Notes: generated by a model not told the origin, from the sequence alone. A stretch of DNA of 64,000 nucleotides from Actinomadura spongiicola (GCF_003432485.1 NZ_QVNQ01000008.1:1-64000); one strand, 5' to 3'; shown: positions 8,546 to 18,068, numbered from the stretch's first letter. Program-made: numbers and translations.

Positions 8546-9435
8546 ACTGGCACGAGATCATCAACTTCGAGGACTACGGGGCGCTGCTCGCGCTCGTGCA
8601 GAACTCGATCATCGCGGGGGCGGTGCTCGGGCTGGTCGGCGGGCTCGCCGGAACGTTCGTCATCATGCGCGACCTGGCGTTCGCGGTGCACGGCATCAGC
8701 GAGCTGTCGTTCGCGGGCGCGGCGGCGGCGCTGCTGTTCGGGGCGAGCGTGGCGGGCGGTTCGATCGCCGGGGCGCTCGTGGCTGCCGCGCTCATCGGGG
8801 TGCTCGGCTCCCGCGCTCGCGACCGCGGTTCGGTCATCGGGGTGCTGATGCCGTTCGGGCTCGGGCTGGGCGTGCTGTTCCTGTCGCTCTACGAGGGGCG
8901 GGCCGCCAACAAGTTCGGCCTCCTCACCGGGCAGATCGTCGCGATCGACACGCCGCGGCTGTCGTGGCTGCTCGCGACGTCGGCGGCCGTGCTGGTGTGC
9001 CTGGCGGTCATGTGGCGTCCGCTGTCGTTCGCGAGCCTCGATCCGCATGTGGCGGCGGCGCGTGGCGTGCCCGTGCGGCTGCTGTCGCCCGCCTTCATGC
9101 TGGTGCTCGGGCTCGCGGTGGCCGTGTCGGTGCAGGTCGTGGGCGCGTTGCTGGTGCTGGCGCTGATCTGCACCCCGGCCGCGGCGGCCGTGCGGGTGTC
9201 GGCGTCACCGGTGGTGGTGCCGCTGCTCAGCGCGGCGCTCGCGACGGTGTCGGTGGTCGGCGGGATCCTGCTGTCGGTCGGGTCCAGCATCCCCGTCAGC
9301 CCGTACGTGACGACGATCTCGTTCACCCTGTACGGGGTGTGCCGCGCGGTGGGCGCCGTCCGGAAGCGGCGCGGCTGGACGACCCGGCGCCCGTCGCCGC
9401 GGCTCGACACCGTGCGCTCACCCGGGGCCCTCTGA
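8542..9435 (+). CDS. znuB: Zinc ABC transporter permease (ZnuB-like)
   Basis: Integral membrane subunit of the ABC-3 family, 297 residues, with about eight hydrophobic segments. Examples are AGAVLGLVGGLAGTFVIM near the start, and LLVLALICTPAAAAV and SVVGGILLSVG in the second half. It forms the transmembrane channel with ZnuC on its cytoplasmic side. The ATG overlaps the znuC stop. It is the last gene of the operon. The hydrophilic C-terminal 35 residues are Arg-rich and cytoplasmic. Confidence 0.92.
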   Translation: MNWHEIINFEDYGALLALVQNSIIAGAVLGLVGGLAGTFVIMRDLAFAVHGISELSFAGAAAALLFGASVAGGSIAGALVAAALIGVLGSRARDRGSVIGVLMPFGLGLGVLFLSLYEGRAANKFGLLTGQIVAIDTPRLSWLLATSAAVLVCLAVMWRPLSFASLDPHVAAARGVPVRLLSPAFMLVLGLAVAVSVQVVGALLVLALICTPAAAAVRVSASPVVVPLLSAALATVSVVGGILLSVGSSIPVSPYVTTISFTLYGVCRAVGAVRKRRGWTTRRPSPRLDTVRSPGAL

Positions 9436-9543
9436 TCGCACGTCAGGACGTTGCCATTCGCTTACCGGGTCATGAGCATCCCCACCGGACAAGAGGGCAT
9501 TATCACGGCGCTTGCGACTTTCGGGGCGATTGGGAGGGACGCG

Positions 9544-10608
9544 ATGTGGGATTTCGCGGGCCGTGACACCGCCATCGACCTGGGCGGCTCCACGGTGCGG
9601 ATGCATGTGAGGGACCGCGGGGTCGTGTGCAGAGAACCGTCGCTCCTCGCCCGCTGCCGCCGCACCGGACGCATCCTCGCGCTCGGCCGCCCGGCGCGGG
9701 AGATGGCGGGACGCAACCCGGACGTCACCCTCGTCCGGCCGATCCGCGATGGCGCGCCGACCGAGACCGACGAGGCCGAGTACCTGATGCGGCATCTCGT
9801 CCGCAAGCATCACCGGCGCCGGTACACGGCCCGTCCACGGCTGGTCATGACCGTGCCGAGCGGCATGAACACCGTCCACTACCGGGCGTTGCAGTTCTCC
9901 GCGTACCAGGCGGGCGCGCGGCGCCTCACGCTGGTGCCGACGCCGATCGCCGCCGCCATCGGGATGGGGCTGACCTCGTCGGCGCGGCCCGAGGTGACCG
10001 TCATCGCCGACATCGGCGCCGACCTCACCGACATCGGCGTCATCGCGTTCGGCGGGCTCGTCACGTCCCACACCGCGCACATCGGCGGATCGGCGCTGGA
10101 CCGCGCGATCGTCGCGCTGGTGCGGCGCGAGCAGCGCACGGCCATCTCGCCGGCGGCGGCGGAGGCCGCGAAACTGGAGGTCGGAGCGGTGCCGCCGCTC
10201 GGGCGGCGCCCGGTGCGGCAGACCGTGGTGCACGGTCGCGACGTCACCACCGGGATGCCGCGCGAGATCGTCCTCACCACGGTGGACGTCGGCCGGGCCA
10301 TCGCCGGTCCCGTCGCCGAGATCGTCGACGCCGTGCACGCCGGGCTGTCGGGCTGTTCTCCGGAGATCTCCGGTGATCTGCTGAGCGTCGGCGTCACCCT
10401 CACCGGCGGGACCGCCCGGCTGCCCGGCCTGGAACGGCTGATCCAGGACAGGACGGGCCTGGCCGCGCGGATCGGGGACGAGACCGGCGACGCGGCCGTG
10501 CTCGGCGCCGGAGAGGTGCTGCGGTCGGCCGGCTCGCCGGAACCGTCCGCCCGGGAGAGCTCTCCGCGACCGCATCTGGTGACGTCCGTCCCCGAGTTCG
10601 AGTACTGA
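9544..10608 (+). CDS. Divergent MreB-like actin-family protein
   Basis: A 354-residue actin-fold ATPase. Phosphate-1 loop DLGGST is at residues 12-17, phosphate-2 is ADIGADLTDIGV, and the adenosine loop is LTGGTARLPGL. Length matches MreB. Classical MreB reads DLGTANTL at phosphate 1 and has a hydrophobic membrane-binding patch. This one has basic and polar substitutions and no mreC/mreD neighbours, so it is probably a paralogue of the kind filamentous actinomycetes keep beside true MreB, where such proteins act in spore-wall or stress-related envelope synthesis. ATG 9544 follows GGGAGG by six bases. Earlier in-frame starts lack a ribosome site. The 108 bases upstream hold no gene. Confidence 0.8.
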   Translation: MWDFAGRDTAIDLGGSTVRMHVRDRGVVCREPSLLARCRRTGRILALGRPAREMAGRNPDVTLVRPIRDGAPTETDEAEYLMRHLVRKHHRRRYTARPRLVMTVPSGMNTVHYRALQFSAYQAGARRLTLVPTPIAAAIGMGLTSSARPEVTVIADIGADLTDIGVIAFGGLVTSHTAHIGGSALDRAIVALVRREQRTAISPAAAEAAKLEVGAVPPLGRRPVRQTVVHGRDVTTGMPREIVLTTVDVGRAIAGPVAEIVDAVHAGLSGCSPEISGDLLSVGVTLTGGTARLPGLERLIQDRTGLAARIGDETGDAAVLGAGEVLRSAGSPEPSARESSPRPHLVTSVPEFEY

Positions 10609-10632
10609 CCCGACGGTTAGACTTCCGGGTTC

Positions 10633-11571
10633 ATGAGCGACGCACCCGACCACGACGGTCCCGGAAGTCCGCGCCTGGAAGAGGTGTCCGAGGGGGTGTT
10701 CGCCTACGTCCAGCCGGACGGCACCTGGTGGATCAACAACACCGGTTTCCTCGTCGGCTCGCGGGGCGTGACCAGCGTGGACTCCTGCTCCACCGAACGC
10801 CGGACCCGCGCGTACCTGGAGACGATCCGGTCGGTGACGGACCGGCCCGTCCGGACGCTGGTCAACACCCACCACCACGGCGACCACACGTACGGCAACT
10901 ACCTGTTCTCCGGCGCGACCGTCGTCGGGCACGAGGAGACACGGGCCGCCGCGCTCGCGTGGGGCAAACCGTTCGACAACCCGTTCTGGACGAAGGTCGA
11001 CTGGGGCGACGTCGAGATCGAGCCGCCGTTCCTCACCTACACCGACGCCGTGACGCTGTGGGTGGACGACCTGCGGTGCGAGGTCCGGCATGTGGGGACG
11101 GCCGCGCACACCACCAACGACTCGATCGTGTGGATCCCGGACCGTCGGGTGCTGTTCTGCGGTGACCTGCTGTTCAACGGCGGCACGCCGTTCCTCCTCC
11201 AGGGTTCGGTGTTGGGCGCGCTGCGGGTGCTTGAGGAGGTCGTCGCGCCGCTGGACGCGGAGGTGATCGTCCCGGGGCACGGCCCGGTGGCCGGCCCCGA
11301 GCTGATCGACCGCGTCGCCGCCTACATCCGGTTCGTGCAGACCACGGCGGAGGCGGGGAAGGCGGCCGGGCTGGCGCCGCTGGAGGCCGCCCGGGAGGCC
11401 GACCTCGGCCCGTTCGCGGAGCTGACCGACGCCGAACGGCTCGTCGGGAACCTGCACCGCGCCTACGCCGAGCTGGACGGCGCCGAGCCCGGCGCCCGGA
11501 TCGACCAGGTGGCGGCGCTCAACGAGATGATCGAGTTCAACGGGGGTCGCCCGCTGACCTGCCGGGCCTGA
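10633..11571 (+). CDS. MBL-fold metallo-hydrolase
   Basis: A 312-residue metallo-beta-lactamase fold hydrolase. The dinuclear metal motif NTHHHGDHTYGN gives the HxHxDH ligands. Further ligands lie in HTTNDS and LFCGDLLFNGG, and the late His is in VPGHGPV. A C-terminal helical extension is present, as in alkyl-sulfatase-like or quorum-quenching-like members. It starts 24 bases after the MreB-like gene. A possible -10 (TAGACT, 10618-10623) lies between them, so it may have its own promoter. No signal peptide is seen, so it is cytosolic. The substrate cannot be predicted from sequence. Confidence 0.85.
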   Translation: MSDAPDHDGPGSPRLEEVSEGVFAYVQPDGTWWINNTGFLVGSRGVTSVDSCSTERRTRAYLETIRSVTDRPVRTLVNTHHHGDHTYGNYLFSGATVVGHEETRAAALAWGKPFDNPFWTKVDWGDVEIEPPFLTYTDAVTLWVDDLRCEVRHVGTAAHTTNDSIVWIPDRRVLFCGDLLFNGGTPFLLQGSVLGALRVLEEVVAPLDAEVIVPGHGPVAGPELIDRVAAYIRFVQTTAEAGKAAGLAPLEAAREADLGPFAELTDAERLVGNLHRAYAELDGAEPGARIDQVAALNEMIEFNGGRPLTCRA

Positions 11572-11573
11572 GT

Positions 11574-13535
11574 TCAGCGCAGCTCGGCCGTGGTGATGAG
11601 GCGGACGCAGGCGGTGGCCCACGCCCGCGCGGCGCGGCGCGGGTCGTCGCCGGTGAGCGCGTCGGCGAACGCGGCGAGCGTCCCGGCGGCGGCGCGCAGC
11701 CCGGCGCGTTCGAGGTCCCGTCCGGCGCGGGCGATCCGGTCCCGCGGGCCCGGGGTCATGTGGGCGAGGCCGCGGTGCGCGGCCTCGGCGCAGGCGTCGA
11801 GCGCCTCGTCCAGGACGTGTCCGAGCGGGTCGGGATCGTCCCCGGCCGGGCCGCCCAGCGCGGCGGTCCCGTCACCGGGCTCCAGGTCGGGCACGACGAC
11901 GCCGTCCGGGGTCTTGACCGCGAAGGGGTCGATGACCAGCCCGCCGCGGTCCCGGCGGACGGCGCCGGCGACGAGGCGCGGACCGGCGGACAACGCCTCG
12001 GCGAGCGCGTCCAGCGCGGCCGGGCGGTGCGGGCCGTAGTCCGCGGACACGACGGCCGTGGCGCCCGCCCCGTCGGCGACGCGCGCCTCCAGCCGCTGCG
12101 CGCCGGGCCGGTAGCCGACGTCGCGCACCTCGGCGATCTCGACGACCCGGACCAGCTCGGCCTCGACGCGCGGGCGGACGAGCCGGGGCGGCAGCGCGTC
12201 CAGGGCGCGTCCCTCCGCCGCGTAGTCGCGGACGAGGAGCCGGGCGGGCAGGGCCTCCCAGGCGTCGCCGAGCGGGGTGACCGTCGTCCTCGCGACCCGG
12301 CCGGCGGCGACCCGGACGACCCGTCCCGCGGTGCGGGTCGCGGTCTCCGACACGACGTTGCCGGCGGCGAGGGCGCGCAGGGACGCGCCGAGGATCCGGC
12401 GCCCGGCGAGGTCGGCGCCGGTCAGCCGCGTCTCGTCCGGGACGTCCCAGCGGCGTTTCAGCACCAGCACGATTCCGGTGCCGGTGTGCGCGAAGTAGAC
12501 GTCGGCGGTGCGGGTGTCGCCGGTGCCCGCGACCCGGCAGCCGAGCCCGGCGAGGCGGACGCGGCGCAGCGGGGTCTCCGCCGCCTCGTCGGTGCCGAGG
12601 ACCTGCGATCGACGACCTTCGACACCGTCCGGCACCGGTAGGGAGGCGCGATGCCGGGCGTGGACCTCGGCGAGGAGTTCCGCGATGCGCCGAGGGTCGT
12701 GGTCGGCGCGGCGGTCGTGGTGCGCGGTGAGCTGCGCGGCGAGGTCGGTCAGCGCGGCGGCGGGCCAGTGCAGCCCGCGCGCCGCCAGGTCGGCGGCGGC
12801 GCTTCCCAGCGCGGCGACCAGCACCGGGCCCGCGTGCGCGGCGCCGTCGAGGAGGACCTGGTCGGCCAACTCCAGCGCGGCGTCGAGCCCGTCGCCGCCT
12901 CCGGCCCTTCCGGGCCCGCCGCCCACGTCCAGGCGGACTTCGTCGCCGGTCAGGCCGCGCTCGTCGGCGGCTCGGAACGCCCAGACGGCCAGCACCGCGA
13001 CCTCGCCGCGCAGCACGGCGGCGGCGTCGGTGTGGACGTAGCCCAGTTCGCTCGGCACGAGGAACCGGACGGTGCAGGCCGACAGCTCCACCTCCGGCAC
13101 CGGGTCGTCGGCGGTGGGGCGGCGGACGACGGCGGAGTACCCGGCGCGGAACGTGCGGCGGGCCGCGCTGACGGCGCGCTGCCCGAGGACACGGACGAGC
13201 GCGTCGTCGTCGAAGGCGCCCGGCGACCAGTCGACCGCGGGCTCCGGGGCCGGTTCGCCGTCGGCGTGCCGCTGGTAGGCGAGGACGAGGCAGATCTGGT
13301 GACGGCAGGTCCCCGTCGCCGCGCAGGAGCAGGTCGCGGCGTCCAGCCCCGCCCCGGCCGGGAGGGAGGTCGCCGCGCCGTCCGGGTAGGTCCCCTCGAC
13401 GGTGCCGTCCGGCGACACGGTGATCTCGGGGCCGTTCCCGGCGTCGAGGTCCTTGGCGGCGCGCTTGACCAGGCCGCGGTTGGCGAGCGCCGCCAGCGCG
13501 TCTGGCGTGAGCGAGACCAGGTCGGCGCGCGTCAC
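11574..13535 (-). CDS. SWIM zinc-finger protein (YehQ-like)
   Basis: A 653-residue protein with an N-terminal SWIM zinc finger: Cys69-x-Cys71-x5-Cys77-x-His79. A long alpha/beta region without recognisable catalytic motifs follows. SWIM fingers bind DNA or proteins. GTG 13535 overlaps the stop of the upstream VWA gene by four bases. It is the last gene of a minus-strand operon AAA / DUF5682 / VWA / SWIM. Gene order, lengths and domains match E. coli yehL-yehM-yehP-yehQ as I remember it, so it is probably the YehQ counterpart. Molecular function is unknown in both organisms. Confidence 0.85.
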   Translation of the reverse strand: MTRADLVSLTPDALAALANRGLVKRAAKDLDAGNGPEITVSPDGTVEGTYPDGAATSLPAGAGLDAATCSCAATGTCRHQICLVLAYQRHADGEPAPEPAVDWSPGAFDDDALVRVLGQRAVSAARRTFRAGYSAVVRRPTADDPVPEVELSACTVRFLVPSELGYVHTDAAAVLRGEVAVLAVWAFRAADERGLTGDEVRLDVGGGPGRAGGGDGLDAALELADQVLLDGAAHAGPVLVAALGSAAADLAARGLHWPAAALTDLAAQLTAHHDRRADHDPRRIAELLAEVHARHRASLPVPDGVEGRRSQVLGTDEAAETPLRRVRLAGLGCRVAGTGDTRTADVYFAHTGTGIVLVLKRRWDVPDETRLTGADLAGRRILGASLRALAAGNVVSETATRTAGRVVRVAAGRVARTTVTPLGDAWEALPARLLVRDYAAEGRALDALPPRLVRPRVEAELVRVVEIAEVRDVGYRPGAQRLEARVADGAGATAVVSADYGPHRPAALDALAEALSAGPRLVAGAVRRDRGGLVIDPFAVKTPDGVVVPDLEPGDGTAALGGPAGDDPDPLGHVLDEALDACAEAAHRGLAHMTPGPRDRIARAGRDLERAGLRAAAGTLAAFADALTGDDPRRAARAWATACVRLITTAELR

Positions 13536-14695
13536 CGGCCGATCCTCTCCGCGACGAACTCGGCGAGCCGCCCCGGCGTCATCGCGCCGACGTGCGCGCC
13601 GACGTCGGCGAGGAGTCGCGCCGTCTCCCGGTCGTAGGACGGGTCGGCGTCCTCGTCCAGCGCGGCGAGCCCCAGCACGTGCGTGCCCTGCTGGACGAGC
13701 CGCCTCACCTCCTCGACGAGCCGGCGCACGTCCCCGCCCTCGTAGAAGTCGGTGATGACCGCGACGATGGACCGGCGCGGGTTCTCCACCAGCCCCGCCC
13801 CGTACGCGACGGCCCGCGCGATGTCGGTGCCGCCGCCGAGCTGCACCTTCATCAGCAGCTCGGCGGGGTCGGTGACGTCGGACGTCAGGTCCACCACGGA
13901 CGTGTCGAACGCGACGAGGTGCGTCTTGAGGCCCGGCAGCCCCCACAGGCACGCGGCCGTGACGGCGGAGTGGACCACCGACCCGAGCATCGACCCGGAC
14001 TGGTCCACCAGCAGGACGAGCTGCCACTGCTCGACGTGCCGCCGCGTCCGGGACACGAACTTCGGGCTCTCGATGTAGAGGCGGCGCTCGTCCGGCCGGT
14101 AGTGCGCGAGGTTGGCGCGGATCGTCCGGTGGAAGTCGAAGTTACGGGAGTTCTTCATCCGGCTGGGCCGCCGCGACCGGGTGCCGTGGAACGTGCGCCG
14201 CACCTCGGTCGCGAGCCGTTCCATCAGCTGCCGGACGACGGCCTCGACGATCCGCCGGGCGAGCGCGAGGACCTCCGGGTCCATCAGGTGCTTGGTGCGC
14301 AGCACGGCGCGCAGCAGCGTCTCGTCGGGCTCGACGCGCTCCAGTACTGCGGGGTCGGTGACGATGTCGTGGATCTCGTAGCGTTCGACGGCGTCGCGTT
14401 CCAACCGCTCGATGGTCTCCTTCGGAAACAGCCGGTGGACGGCGTCGAGCCAGTCGACGGTCGTGAGCCGGGACGGCCCGTTCCCGCCGGTGCGGTCGCC
14501 TGCGGGATCGTCGCCGTGGAGACCGCCTCCGCCGGGGCCGCGCCGGACGCCGCGCCGGGCCAGGTCGGGGTCGCGCCCGTAGAGCCAGTCGAGCGCGGCG
14601 TCCCGTTCGGCGGCCGTGCCGGCGAGCGGGCCCGTGCGCGCTTCGGCGGGCGCGCCGAGGACGAGCCGCCACCGTTCCAGGTCGGGTGGGATCAC
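13532..14695 (-). CDS. VWA (CoxE-like) domain protein, MoxR partner (YehP-like)
   Basis: A 387-residue protein with a helical N-terminal half and a C-terminal von Willebrand A domain. The MIDAS motif DQSGSM begins at Asp231, with supporting GGGTDIA and VITDFYEGG, so metal-dependent ligand binding is likely. There is no signal peptide; VWA proteins paired with MoxR ATPases act in the cytoplasm, handing clients to the AAA ring. Residues 45-70 are Gly-rich and variable. GTG 14695 overlaps the DUF5682 stop by four bases, and its own stop overlaps the SWIM gene likewise, so the four proteins appear tightly co-produced. It corresponds to YehP by domain and length. Confidence 0.9.
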   Translation of the reverse strand: MIPPDLERWRLVLGAPAEARTGPLAGTAAERDAALDWLYGRDPDLARRGVRRGPGGGGLHGDDPAGDRTGGNGPSRLTTVDWLDAVHRLFPKETIERLERDAVERYEIHDIVTDPAVLERVEPDETLLRAVLRTKHLMDPEVLALARRIVEAVVRQLMERLATEVRRTFHGTRSRRPSRMKNSRNFDFHRTIRANLAHYRPDERRLYIESPKFVSRTRRHVEQWQLVLLVDQSGSMLGSVVHSAVTAACLWGLPGLKTHLVAFDTSVVDLTSDVTDPAELLMKVQLGGGTDIARAVAYGAGLVENPRRSIVAVITDFYEGGDVRRLVEEVRRLVQQGTHVLGLAALDEDADPSYDRETARLLADVGAHVGAMTPGRLAEFVAERIGR

Positions 14696-16962
14696 GAGGT
14701 GGCCTCCAGTCCCGCGGCGTGAAGCGCGCGGTCGACGCGCGCCTCCAGGGCCCGCGCCTCCGCGATCAGCAGCGGCGGGCCGTCCGTCCGGAGCAGCGCC
14801 CGGGGCGAGCCGCGCGTCCCGCGCCGTTCCAGCAGGCCGAGCGCGATCGTCTCGCGCTCCCGGGGCGGGAAGAACTCGAACGCCTGCCGCAGCGCGGGCA
14901 GCGCGACGAGGAAGTCGTCGTCGCCCATGCCGCCGACCAGGTCGTCGAGGACGCCGAGGATCGCCGTCGCCGGGTCGAGGACCTCCTGACGGGCGAGCGC
15001 GAACAGCCCGGCGAGCCAGTCCCCGAACGTCTCCGGGCCCGCCGCGCCGCGCACCGCCCGCACCGGGTCGGCGGTGTCGCCGAGGGCCCGGCCGAGGCCG
15101 AACGCGGCACCGCGCAGGTCGGGCGGGACGTCGGTGCGGGCGGCGACGCGGCGGGCGACGCCGAGCGCGGCGTCCCGGTCCAGGCCCAGTGGACCGGAGG
15201 CGTGCACGAGCGCGTCCCGGGCGGCGGCGACCGCGCGCAGGCGGCCGAGGTCGGCCGGGCCCGGCCCGCCGCGGACGCCCTCGACCAGCCAGAGGACGCG
15301 GTCGACTCCTTCGGCGACGACCGTCCCGAGCAGGGGGCTGCGGGCCGTGCCGAGGACGCGGTCGTGCCGCCACAGCCCGAGCGCGACCTCCAGCACGGCC
15401 CCGAGCGCGGCGAGGTCGGACGCGCCAGCGATCCCGGCGGCGATCGACTCGGCGATCCGCCCGGACTGGTCCGCGCAGCCGCACAGCGCCGCGTCGAAAA
15501 GGACGTCGGCGAGCCCGCCCATGTCGCGTCCGGCCGAGGTCATGCGCTCGTCGAGGACGGCGGCCGCGGCGGCGGCGAGCGTCGGCCCGTAGGCGCCCGC
15601 CTCGATGAGCGCGGACATCCGGCGCCCGCCGTCGTCGGAGACGTCCACGACCCAGCGTTCCTCCAGCACCGGATCGGCGCCGGTGGCGGGCCCGGAGCGG
15701 CGCTCCACACCGGGAATCGCCAGCACGCGCATCCGGTGCAGTGCCCGGCTGCGCTCCAACCCTCGCGGAGTCGTCAACGTGAGCGCGACCGGCCCGCCCC
15801 GGTCGAGGCCGAGTCGCTCCAGCTCGGCGGTGGCGTCGTGGACGAGCGGCGGGGCCGGGGTGTCGCGGTGGAGCCGCCCGACCCGCGTCCCGCCCAGGGC
15901 GGCGACCATCTCCACGACCGCCGGATGCGCGCCCGGTGCCAGCCGGCCCCAGGACGTCCACGGCAGCCGCTGGTCGAGGTCGTCGTTCACCAGCGCGGAC
16001 ACCAGCCCGTCCAGCAGGTCGGTCCGGGCGGGCGCCCGGTGCCCGCGCAGCCGCGTCAGCCCGTCGGTGAGCGTGCGCGCGGCGATCAGGTCGGCGGTCG
16101 ACACGACCTGCCGGCGCTCGCGTAGCCGCGCCACGACCGTCTCGATCAGCGCGGACGCCGCCTCCTCCGGGCCGCCCTCCCAGAGCCGCTGGTAGTACTC
16201 GGGCGACGGCATCCCCGACTGGTAGCCGGTGAACGCGTCGAGCCGCCGGAACGAGTACGGGACGAGGAAACTCCCGCCGGTCGAGCCCTCGGGCGGCTCG
16301 GGCACGTCCGGCCACACGGTCCCCCCGGACCCGGCGAGCGTTTCGAGCGCGGGCTTGTGGAAGCCTCCCGTCACCACCACGACCGGGCGGTCACCGGCGT
16401 CGGCCTCGGCCGCCCGGATCCACCCCGCCATGTACGACTCGCGGGCCGCGTCGTCCTCCCCCGCCTCCGCCTCGCCCCGCAGGAGGCCGAAGTAGGCGTC
16501 GAGCCGCCGCGCCGTGTCGTCGGTGTCGATCTCGAAGAGGTGGTCCCAGAGGACGTCGGTGTTGTCGACGGCGAACTCCCGGCAGAGCCGCTCGGCGACC
16601 TCGGCGTACCGGAGCTCGGCGTCGGCGTACCGGTTGCCGCGGTCGGCGAACGCCGGATGCCACGCGGGCAGGTCGATGAACCGCGGTTCCGCGCCGGCCG
16701 CCCGGCCCTCGGTCAGCGCGACCCATTCCGGCGAGTACGCGCAGAACGGCGTCCAGGAGGCGTGCACCCGCTCCGCGTCCCGGTGGTAGCTGTAGATCGC
16801 CACGGGCGGTTCGTGGCCGAGGAGCAGCTCGTCCATCCGCCCGTTGAAGTCGGCGGGCCCCTCGACCAGCACGTACGCGGGGCGCAGCCGCCGGATCGTG
16901 TCCCGGACGAGCCGCGCGCACGCCGGGCTGTGGTGCCGGACGCCGACGAACGTGACGGCCAT
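14692..16962 (-). CDS. DUF5682 family protein (YehM-like)
   Basis: A 756-residue protein of a family I recall as DUF5682. The N-terminus carries VGVRHHSP (His10, His11) and VLVEGP (Glu34), conserved-looking residues in a beta-alpha-beta context. This resembles the Gx(T/R)H...E pattern of the TraB/TIKI/EreA-like putative metallohydrolase fold. That link is my inference. The rest is mostly helical and may be repeat-like. No signal peptide or membrane segment is seen. ATG 16962 overlaps the AAA gene stop (ATGA), and the end overlaps the VWA gene. The matching E. coli protein is YehM (about 760 residues). The family has no known activity. Confidence 0.82.
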   Translation of the reverse strand: MAVTFVGVRHHSPACARLVRDTIRRLRPAYVLVEGPADFNGRMDELLLGHEPPVAIYSYHRDAERVHASWTPFCAYSPEWVALTEGRAAGAEPRFIDLPAWHPAFADRGNRYADAELRYAEVAERLCREFAVDNTDVLWDHLFEIDTDDTARRLDAYFGLLRGEAEAGEDDAARESYMAGWIRAAEADAGDRPVVVVTGGFHKPALETLAGSGGTVWPDVPEPPEGSTGGSFLVPYSFRRLDAFTGYQSGMPSPEYYQRLWEGGPEEAASALIETVVARLRERRQVVSTADLIAARTLTDGLTRLRGHRAPARTDLLDGLVSALVNDDLDQRLPWTSWGRLAPGAHPAVVEMVAALGGTRVGRLHRDTPAPPLVHDATAELERLGLDRGGPVALTLTTPRGLERSRALHRMRVLAIPGVERRSGPATGADPVLEERWVVDVSDDGGRRMSALIEAGAYGPTLAAAAAAVLDERMTSAGRDMGGLADVLFDAALCGCADQSGRIAESIAAGIAGASDLAALGAVLEVALGLWRHDRVLGTARSPLLGTVVAEGVDRVLWLVEGVRGGPGPADLGRLRAVAAARDALVHASGPLGLDRDAALGVARRVAARTDVPPDLRGAAFGLGRALGDTADPVRAVRGAAGPETFGDWLAGLFALARQEVLDPATAILGVLDDLVGGMGDDDFLVALPALRQAFEFFPPRERETIALGLLERRGTRGSPRALLRTDGPPLLIAEARALEARVDRALHAAGLEATS

Positions 16963-18068
16963 CAGCCGGGCAGCAGTCGCCGGGCGGCGTGCAGGGCGCG
17001 CCACTGCTCGCCGTCCCGCCGGGACGCCTGCTGCTCCAGATAGCGCCGCAGCCGGGCGAGGTCCTCGGGACTGTCCTTGGCGGCCGTCCCCGCGAGGCAC
17101 TCCACGATGTCGGCCGCGCCGCCGGCCTCGCCGCGCAGGAACCATCCCCGAACCCCGATCTGGTGCGCGACCGACACCGCCTCGGCGGTGCTCATGACGG
17201 CGGACAGCCGGTCCATGGCCCGTCCGTCCTCGGTCGTGGCGTCGCGCAGCTCCCGGAACGTCGTGACGAGCACTTCGAGGACGTCCCGGCGCGGCGCGAC
17301 GGCGACGCCGCTGCGCTCCAGCAGCCGCGAGGCCTCCTGCTCCACCAGCTCCAGCTCGGTCGCGAGGTCGCCGATCGGGAACACCGTCTCGAAGTTGAAC
17401 CGCCGCTTGAGCGCCGCGCTCATCTCGTTGACGCCCCGGTCGCGGGTGTTCGCGGTCGCGATGACGTTGAACCCGTCCCGCGCGAACACCATCGAGTCAT
17501 CGCCCGTCAGCTCCGGGATCGCCAGGACGCGGTCGGACAGCGGCGACAGCAACGAGTCCTGCACCTCGAGCGGGCACCGGGTGATCTCCTCGAACCGGAC
17601 GACCTTCCCCTCCGCCATCCCGGTGAGGAGCGGCGCCGGGACGAGCGACCGCGTGGACGGCCCCTCCGACACCAGCAGCGCGTAGTTCCACGAGTACTTG
17701 ATCTGGTCCTCGGTGGTGGCGGCGCCACCCTGGATCGTCAGCGTGGACGTGCCGCTGACGGCCGCCGCGACCAGTTCCGACAGCAGCGACTTCGCCGTCC
17801 CCGGCTCCCCGATGAGCATCAGCCCCCGGCTCGTCGCCAGCGTGACCAGGGCCCGGTCGATGAGCGCGGTGTCGCCGACGAACTTGCGGCGGACGCCGAG
17901 CGCGTCGTCACCGGTGATGAACGTTCGCGCGGCCGTCAGGCTCAACGCCCAGCCGGGCGGACGCGGCCCGGTGTCGGCGTCGCGGAGCCGCTCCAACTCG
18001 TCGGCGAACCGCACCTCGGCGGGCGGCCGTTGGTACTCGGCGGTGGCGTCGACGCGATGATCACCCAT
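16962..18068 (-). CDS. MoxR-type AAA+ ATPase (YehL-like)
   Basis: A 368-residue AAA+ ATPase. Walker A is GEPGTAKS at residues 87-94. The Walker B region reads VVRFEEITRCP, with Glu-Glu in place of the usual Asp-Glu. Sensor 1 is in FNVIATANTRDRG, and the Arg finger region is ALKRRFNFE. A helical lid follows. It should form a hexameric ring that remodels client proteins with the VWA protein encoded two genes downstream. It is the first gene of the AAA / DUF5682 / VWA / SWIM operon. It is divergently arranged with the TPR gene across 110 bases, where the control region of both must lie. It matches the YehL branch of MoxR proteins. Confidence 0.9.
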   Translation of the reverse strand: MGDHRVDATAEYQRPPAEVRFADELERLRDADTGPRPPGWALSLTAARTFITGDDALGVRRKFVGDTALIDRALVTLATSRGLMLIGEPGTAKSLLSELVAAAVSGTSTLTIQGGAATTEDQIKYSWNYALLVSEGPSTRSLVPAPLLTGMAEGKVVRFEEITRCPLEVQDSLLSPLSDRVLAIPELTGDDSMVFARDGFNVIATANTRDRGVNEMSAALKRRFNFETVFPIGDLATELELVEQEASRLLERSGVAVAPRRDVLEVLVTTFRELRDATTEDGRAMDRLSAVMSTAEAVSVAHQIGVRGWFLRGEAGGAADIVECLAGTAAKDSPEDLARLRRYLEQQASRRDGEQWRALHAARRLLPG

